Positions 14,684 to 17,599 of a DNA stretch of 17,599 bases are shown piece by piece. How positions within the stretch are numbered: the stretch's first letter is position 1; every line of letters starts with the position of its first letter. The notes under the pieces were generated by a model. That model did no database searches and had not been told where the DNA came from. It was given only the letters and a program-made list of their open reading frames with translations. This DNA comes from UBA1822 sp963634795 (GTDB lineage: Bacteria > Bacillota > Negativicutes > Veillonellales > Dialisteraceae): positions 1 through 17,599 of the forward strand of contig CAVHDO010000019.1 in NCBI GenBank assembly GCA_963634795.1, in the 5' to 3' direction. Position numbers and translations under genes: made by a program.

Positions 14684-15073
14684 ATGGCTAACGTAAAAGC
14701 AAAAACAAAGAGAAAAGAAAAGAAACATGTAGAAACAGGCGCCGCGCATATTCGTTCCACATTCAACAACACGATTGTAACGATTACCGACACGAAGGGG
14801 AATGCCATTTCTTGGGCCTCCGCAGGCGGTCTGGGTTTCAAAGGTTCCCGCAAGAGCACGCCCTTTGCCGCGCAGATGGCAGCCGAACAGGCAGCCAAAG
14901 CGGCCATCGATATGGGCATGCGCTCGGCCGACGTTTTCGTCAAAGGACCGGGTGCCGGCCGTGAAGCCGCCATCCGTGCGATCCAGGCAGCCGGCATCGA
15001 AGTGAGCAGCATCAAAGACGTCACTCCGATTCCGCACAACGGTTGCCGTCCTCCGAAACGCAGAAGAGTTTAA
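14684..15073 (+). CDS. rpsK: 30S ribosomal protein S11
   Basis: A 129-residue S11 with HIRSTFNNTIVTITDTKGNA, the WASAGGLGFKGSRKSTPFAA block and the C-terminal PIPHNGCRPPKRRRV. S11 lies on the 30S platform near the Shine-Dalgarno helix. AAGGAGG at 14671-14677 is the ribosome site. In many Firmicutes rpsD would come next; here rpoA follows after 51 bases. Confidence 0.98.
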   Translation: MANVKAKTKRKEKKHVETGAAHIRSTFNNTIVTITDTKGNAISWASAGGLGFKGSRKSTPFAAQMAAEQAAKAAIDMGMRSADVFVKGPGAGREAAIRAIQAAGIEVSSIKDVTPIPHNGCRPPKRRRV

Positions 15074-15124
15074 TCGACTTTTGCAAGATTTTGGCGCAAA
15101 TCAGCGCGAAAGGAGGAAATACGG

Positions 15125-16105
15125 ATGATCGAAAACAGAAGCTTTACCATTAAAGCAGTCACGACGGGTGAATCCGATCGCTACGCAAAATTTGAATGCG
15201 AGCCACTCGAAAGAGGATATGGTATCACCTTGGGAAACAGCCTCCGGCGTGTCTTGCTTTCCTCCCTTGACGGCGTGGCCATTACGTCTATCAAGATTGA
15301 CGGCGTCCTTCATGAATTTTCTACGATTCCCGGAATCAAAGAAGACGTGACGGACATCATTCTGCAGCTCAAAAAAATCCGTTTCATCGCTTACGAAGAA
15401 GCGCAATTTCCGATGACCGTCCGCGTGGACGTCACAAAGGAAGGCGCCTTTACGGCGGGCGCGCTCAAGCTCCCCTCGGAAATCGACGTCTTGAACGGAG
15501 ACCTCGTCCTTTGCCATTTGAGCAAAAAAGCGCATTTGGGGATGGAAGTCACCATCGATCGGGGACACGGCTACGTGCCTTTCACGAAGAACAAGACAGA
15601 GAGTGACGTCATCGGAGAGATTCCGATCGATTCCATTTTCTCGCCGGTCGTGAAATGCAATTACGAAGTCACCGACACGCGCGTCGGCAACGAACTGAAT
15701 TACGACAAGCTGACGCTCGAAGTGGAAACCGACGGCTCCATCGACGCCGAAGATGCCGTGGCCAAAGCGGCGAACATTCTCATCGGTTGTCTGGAGACAT
15801 TCCGCAATCTGGCGAAGACGCCGTTTGCGACGACGGAAAGCAGCGAAGAGGATACGGAGGGAGATTTGCCCGCAGTCGATCCCATCAATTTCGATGAGGT
15901 GCCGATTGACGAACTCGAGCTGTCCGTCCGCGCGTTCAACTGCCTCAAACGGGCGGAAATTCATGCGCTCAGCCAACTTTTGGACAAGACGGAAGACGAA
16001 CTGGCGCATACGCGGAATCTCGGGAAAAAATCCGTCGAGGAAATCAAGAACAAACTGGGACTTTACAAAAATCTGGGTCTTCATTTGAAAGAACCCAATG
16101 AATGA
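15125..16105 (+). CDS. rpoA: DNA-directed RNA polymerase subunit alpha
   Basis: A 326-residue alpha subunit. The N-terminal assembly domain (about 1-230) has FECEPLERGYGITLGNSLRR followed by VLLSSLDG, the dimerisation and beta-contact region. An acidic linker (about 237-260) joins it to the C-terminal domain (about 260-326), whose helix-hairpin-helix parts LELSVRAFNCLKRAEI and TRNLGKKSVEEIKNKL bind UP-element DNA and activators. AAGGAGG at 15110-15116 precedes the ATG by 8 bases. Full length. Confidence 0.98.
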   Translation: MIENRSFTIKAVTTGESDRYAKFECEPLERGYGITLGNSLRRVLLSSLDGVAITSIKIDGVLHEFSTIPGIKEDVTDIILQLKKIRFIAYEEAQFPMTVRVDVTKEGAFTAGALKLPSEIDVLNGDLVLCHLSKKAHLGMEVTIDRGHGYVPFTKNKTESDVIGEIPIDSIFSPVVKCNYEVTDTRVGNELNYDKLTLEVETDGSIDAEDAVAKAANILIGCLETFRNLAKTPFATTESSEEDTEGDLPAVDPINFDEVPIDELELSVRAFNCLKRAEIHALSQLLDKTEDELAHTRNLGKKSVEEIKNKLGLYKNLGLHLKEPNE

Positions 16106-16123
16106 TCCGATAGGAGGATACTC

Positions 16124-16462
16124 ATGGCTCACAGTAAACTGAGAAGAGTCTCCGGCCCGCGCAGAGCGTTGCTCCGCAGCTTGACGACCGAACTCTTCAG
16201 ATACGGCCGCATCGAAACCACGGAAACGAAAGCCAAGGAACTCACGCGCTCCGCGGCGAAGATGATCACACTGGCCAAGCGCGGCGATCTTCACGCCCGT
16301 CGCCAGGCTCTGTCTTTCGTGATGGATGAAACGGTCACAAAGAAACTTTTCGATGAAATCGCTCCGAAATATAAGGAACGTAACGGCGGTTACACCCGCA
16401 TCATGAAGCTCGAACCCCGCAAGGGAGATGCGGCGCCGCGCGCGATCATCGAATTGGTCTGA
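16124..16462 (+). CDS. rplQ: 50S ribosomal protein L17
   Basis: A 112-residue L17 with the family signature MAHSKLRRVSGPRRALLRSL, then RIETTETKAKELTRSAAKMI, and the GGYTRIMKLEPRKGDAAPRA end. L17 sits near the tunnel exit on the solvent side of the 50S subunit. AGGAGG at 16112-16117 precedes the ATG. It closes the superoperon; a strong terminator starts 5 bases after its stop. Confidence 0.98.
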   Translation: MAHSKLRRVSGPRRALLRSLTTELFRYGRIETTETKAKELTRSAAKMITLAKRGDLHARRQALSFVMDETVTKKLFDEIAPKYKERNGGYTRIMKLEPRKGDAAPRAIIELV

Positions 16463-16466
16463 AACG

Positions 16467-16517
16467 AATCGATAAAAAAATCCTTTCTCAATTTGAGAAA
16501 GGATTTTTTTATCGATT
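16467..16517 (+). terminator. Terminator of the superoperon, perfect 25-bp palindrome
   Basis: The arms 16467-16491 and 16493-16517 are perfectly complementary around one central base (T16492). The upper stem TCCTTTCTCAA pairs with TTGAGAAAGGA, and A7 on the 5' side faces T7 on the 3' side, followed by a further T5. The hairpin would serve transcripts arriving from either strand. It follows rplQ directly and marks the end of the single long transcription unit. Confidence 0.95.
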
Positions 16518-16586
16518 TTTGGAATTTTCTTTTGGCGGCGATCTTGCCGGCGGCATAAAAAATGCGGCGGAGCCGTCACAAGTTAG

Positions 16587-16617
16587 CCCTCTTCGGGAAG
16601 AGGGTGGCCGTTAGGCC
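16587..16617. repeat. Pair of adjacent GC-rich hairpins (REP-like)
   Basis: CCCTCTT (16587-16593) pairs with AAGAGGG (16598-16604) around a CGGG tetraloop. Immediately after, GGCC (16606-16609) pairs with GGCC (16614-16617) around GTTA. Paired short hairpins in an intergenic space resemble REP/BIME-type dispersed elements, but only one copy is inside the window, so membership of a family is a guess. Confidence 0.45.
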
Positions 16618-16664
16618 GGGTGATGGATGGCAGTATGTGAAACATAAAGTTTTGCACCTTTCGG

Positions 16665-16703
16665 CGCGAATGGTTCCCCTTCGCGGAATGCGCCTGACGG
16701 CGC
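16665..16703. repeat. Two further GC-rich hairpins
   Basis: CGCGAA (16665-16670) pairs with TTCGCG (16680-16685), then GCGCC (16690-16694) pairs with GGCGC (16699-16703) around TGAC. With the pair at 16587-16617 this makes a row of small stem-loops over about 120 bases. No function is assigned. Confidence 0.45.
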
Positions 16704-16748
16704 GTGACATTTTTGGCGCGTGTCGTCGGAACTCCTTACAGCACTTCA

Positions 16749-16778
16749 TTTCCTTTCTTTCCCGGGAAAGAAAGGAAA
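16749..16778. repeat. Perfect 30-bp palindrome next to the assembly gap
   Basis: Fifteen bases (16749-16763, made of T and C ending in CCC) are exactly complementary to the next fifteen (16764-16778, GGG then A and G). There is no loop base, so one strand is pure pyrimidine then pure purine. It ends two bases before the N run, and similar GGGAAGAAAG-like sequence resumes after the gap, so the gap probably falls inside a repeat. Confidence 0.8.
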
Positions 16779-16780
16779 CG

Positions 16781-16823
16781 NNNNNNNNNNNNNNNNNNNN
16801 NNNNNNNNNNNNNNNNNNNNNNN
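16781..16823. other. Assembly gap (43 N)
   Basis: A run of 43 undetermined bases. Purine-rich sequence of similar character lies on both sides (GGGAAAGAAAGG before, GGGAAGAAAGAG after), which suggests that assembly failed in a repeat. The real length of the missing piece cannot be read from the window. Confidence 0.98.
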
Positions 16824-16913
16824 GGGAAGAAAGAGAACGAAGCAAGAGAAAGAAGCCGCCGCCAAGGCAAAATTCGCCTCGGCTCATGGGGCGCCGCCGC
16901 TCGGCCTTCAGAC

Positions 16914-16948
16914 AGTTAGCAGTTAGCAATGAGCAATTAGCAGTTGGC
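16914..16948 (+). repeat. Degenerate heptamer array, five units
   Basis: Exactly five 7-base units in register: AGTTAGC, AGTTAGC, AATGAGC, AATTAGC, AGTTGGC. The consensus is ARTTAGC. An inverted copy lies at 17021-17055, and the perfect array at the window end has a related unit (AGAGAGC). Confidence 0.8.
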
Positions 16949-17020
16949 CGAGCTTTTTCTTACTTGGATTTTGAGGCATTTGTGATTCTTGCTGTATAAA
17001 AAATTGCGCGAGGCGCGTAC

Positions 17021-17055
17021 CTGCACTGCTAATTGCTCACTACTCACTGCTAACT
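17021..17055 (-). repeat. Degenerate heptamer array, five units, inverted copy
   Basis: Read on the minus strand from 17055: AGTTAGC, AGTGAGT, AGTGAGC, AATTAGC, AGTGCAG. It is again exactly 35 bases and five units, and aligns unit by unit with the array at 16914-16948 in the opposite orientation. Confidence 0.8.
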
Positions 17056-17140
17056 TTTATTGGCGCGGAGCCGGCGAATTTTGCACAGGCGGGCCTCCTT
17101 ACAGCGTTTTTGCAGTTTTTGGGGAGAAGAGATGGGGGTT

Positions 17141-17174
17141 GAAAAGGTTTGAAAGGGACTGAAAAGGCTTGATG
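17141..17174 (+). repeat. Decamer array, first copy
   Basis: Three 10-base units in exact register: GAAAAGGTTT, GAAAGGGACT, GAAAAGGCTT, then GATG of a fourth. The purine-rich strand is the plus strand. The same decamer recurs at 17231 and, inverted, at 17330-17349. Confidence 0.75.
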
Positions 17175-17230
17175 TTTTGACGCGGTGCTTTTTTGTTTCC
17201 TTTGTGTTGATTGACTTTTGATTCGGGCTT

Positions 17231-17254
17231 GAAAAGGCTTGAAAGGGCTTGATT
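17231..17254 (+). repeat. Decamer array, second copy
   Basis: GAAAAGGCTT and GAAAGGGCTT in tandem, followed by GATT and preceded by a partial unit (CGGGCTT). It matches the array at 17141-17174 in unit sequence and 10-base spacing, so the two are diverged copies of one repeat about 90 bases apart. Confidence 0.75.
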
Positions 17255-17329
17255 GCTTTCTTGGCCTTTTGGACTTTGACGGAAAGATAAGAATGGGAAA
17301 GGGCATAAAAGAATTTCGATGCTAATCTC

Positions 17330-17349
17330 AAGCCTTTTCAAGCTTTTTC
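17330..17349 (-). repeat. Decamer array, inverted third copy
   Basis: On the minus strand this reads GAAAAAGCTT then GAAAAGGCTT, two decamers of the same family as the plus-strand arrays at 17141 and 17231. Together they can pair as long-range inverted repeats. Confidence 0.7.
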
Positions 17350-17364
17350 TCAGACAAGGAGGGA

Positions 17365-17399
17365 CGGTGAACGGTGAACGGATAACGGCCAACGGAGAA
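17365..17399 (+). repeat. Heptamer array with unit CGGNNAA, five units
   Basis: Five 7-base units in exact register: CGGTGAA, CGGTGAA, CGGATAA, CGGCCAA, CGGAGAA. The CGG and final AA are constant while the middle varies. It is again 35 bases long, like the arrays at 16914 and 17021, although the unit sequence differs. Confidence 0.8.
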
Positions 17400-17516
17400 A
17401 GGAAGCGTTTTTGGGGAATTTGGTATATAATGGAGGGGAATTTTGTAGTGGGAAAAATTTTCTGAAAATTTTGAGAAAAGGGGTTGCAGGGGTGCAATGG
17501 CAGAATTACAATCTCT

Positions 17517-17599
17517 CAGAGAGCAGAGAGCAGAGAGCAGAGAGCAGAGAGCAGAGAGCAGAGAGCAGAGAGCAGAGAGCAGAGAGCAGAGAGCAGAGA
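17517..17599. repeat. Perfect heptamer tandem array at the window end
   Basis: Unit CAGAGAG repeated without error for 83 bases (nearly 12 copies) up to the last base, so the array is cut by the window or contig edge and its true length is unknown. The 7-base period cannot preserve a reading frame when copies change, and no gene runs through it. The unit, read as AGAGAGC, resembles the AGTTAGC/AGTGAGC units upstream. Confidence 0.95.

Larger units (their letters stand above)
16867..17084. repeat. Nested imperfect inverted repeat (about 220 bp)
   Basis: Outer arms: 16867-16885 and 17068-17084 are inverted copies (GCAAAATTCGCC then GGCTC) differing by a 2-base insertion. Inner arms: 16914-16948 and 17021-17055 are inverted copies of a 35-base heptamer array with only a few mismatches. 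About 72 bases lie between the inner arms. The arrangement could fold into a large cruciform or be a small non-autonomous element; no transposase is present and no target duplication was identified. Confidence 0.6.
16520..17599. other. Gene-free, repeat-rich 3' region
   Basis: I see no convincing gene in these 1080 bases. Open frames are short, lack ribosome sites, or run through the N gap and simple repeats. It holds small GC-rich hairpins (16587-16703), a perfect 30-bp palindrome, an assembly gap, nested inverted repeats (16867-17084), 10-bp and 7-bp periodic arrays (17141-17399) and a terminal heptamer array. The GC-rich and AT-rich blocks alternate sharply, unlike the even composition of the operon. 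Confidence 0.7.

Noticed and set aside
16562..16999. Frames on both strands running through the N gap
   Set aside because: They depend on undetermined bases and consist of hairpin and repeat sequence.
16914..17055. CRISPR array
   Set aside because: The repeats are short-period tandem heptamers with no unique spacers of uniform length, and there are no cas genes.
17426..17431. TATAAT in the downstream repeat region
   Set aside because: No acceptable -35 hexamer at 16-18 bp and no gene after it in the window; AT-rich context makes chance matches likely.
17040..17497. Minus-strand frames rich in Lys, Phe, Pro and Ser
   Set aside because: Their residues come directly from the decamer and heptamer repeats, in several overlapping frames at once, with no ribosome site.

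Overview
The window holds a complete S10-spc-alpha ribosomal protein superoperon, all on the + strand. It is preceded by the last codons of tuf and an unrelated membrane acyltransferase gene, and followed by about 1.1 kb of non-coding, repeat-rich DNA with an assembly gap. The gene order (secY-adk-map-infA-rpmJ-rpsM-rpsK-rpoA-rplQ), the four-cysteine adenylate kinase LID, the strong AGGAGG ribosome-binding sites and a GC-rich coding background suggest a Firmicutes-type bacterium. A diderm Negativicutes member (Dialister/Megasphaera/Veillonella relatives) is my best guess, made from protein character and not from any search.

Layout. 1-71: 3' end of tuf (EF-Tu), closed by a strong terminator (79-125). 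126-1700: AT-rich accessory insert carrying a 10-TM acyltransferase-3 family gene (342-1415), a candidate promoter with a G8 tract, a weak terminator hairpin, and phased A-tracts. 1694-1722: near-consensus extended -10 promoter of the superoperon, followed by a structured leader of about 270 nt. 1999-12471: rpsJ, rplC, rplD, rplW, rplB, rpsS, rplV, rpsC, rplP, rpmC, rpsQ, rplN, rplX, rplE, rpsN, rpsH, rplF, rplR, rpsE, rpmD, rplO, secY. 12485-16462: adk, map, infA, rpmJ, rpsM, rpsK, rpoA, rplQ. 16467-16517: a 25-bp perfect-stem terminator. 16520-17599: no gene; hairpins, a perfect 30-bp palindrome, a 43-base N run, nested inverted repeats, and several short-period tandem arrays (7-bp and 10-bp units) ending in a heptamer array at the window edge.

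Together the genes supply 30S and 50S proteins, the Sec channel, RNA polymerase alpha, initiation factor 1, N-terminal Met removal and adenylate balance, apparently as one transcription unit of about 14.8 kb (1729 to 16517) with short gaps and several start/stop overlaps. Core genes look intact. Departures from the usual pattern: the acyltransferase between tuf and rpsJ, a zinc-free-type S14 in the spc position, an Arg/Gly-rich tail on S3, no rpsD between rpsK and rpoA, and the repeat field downstream. I see no evidence of a new enzymatic system; the most unusual signal is the set of short-period repeats in 16900-17599.
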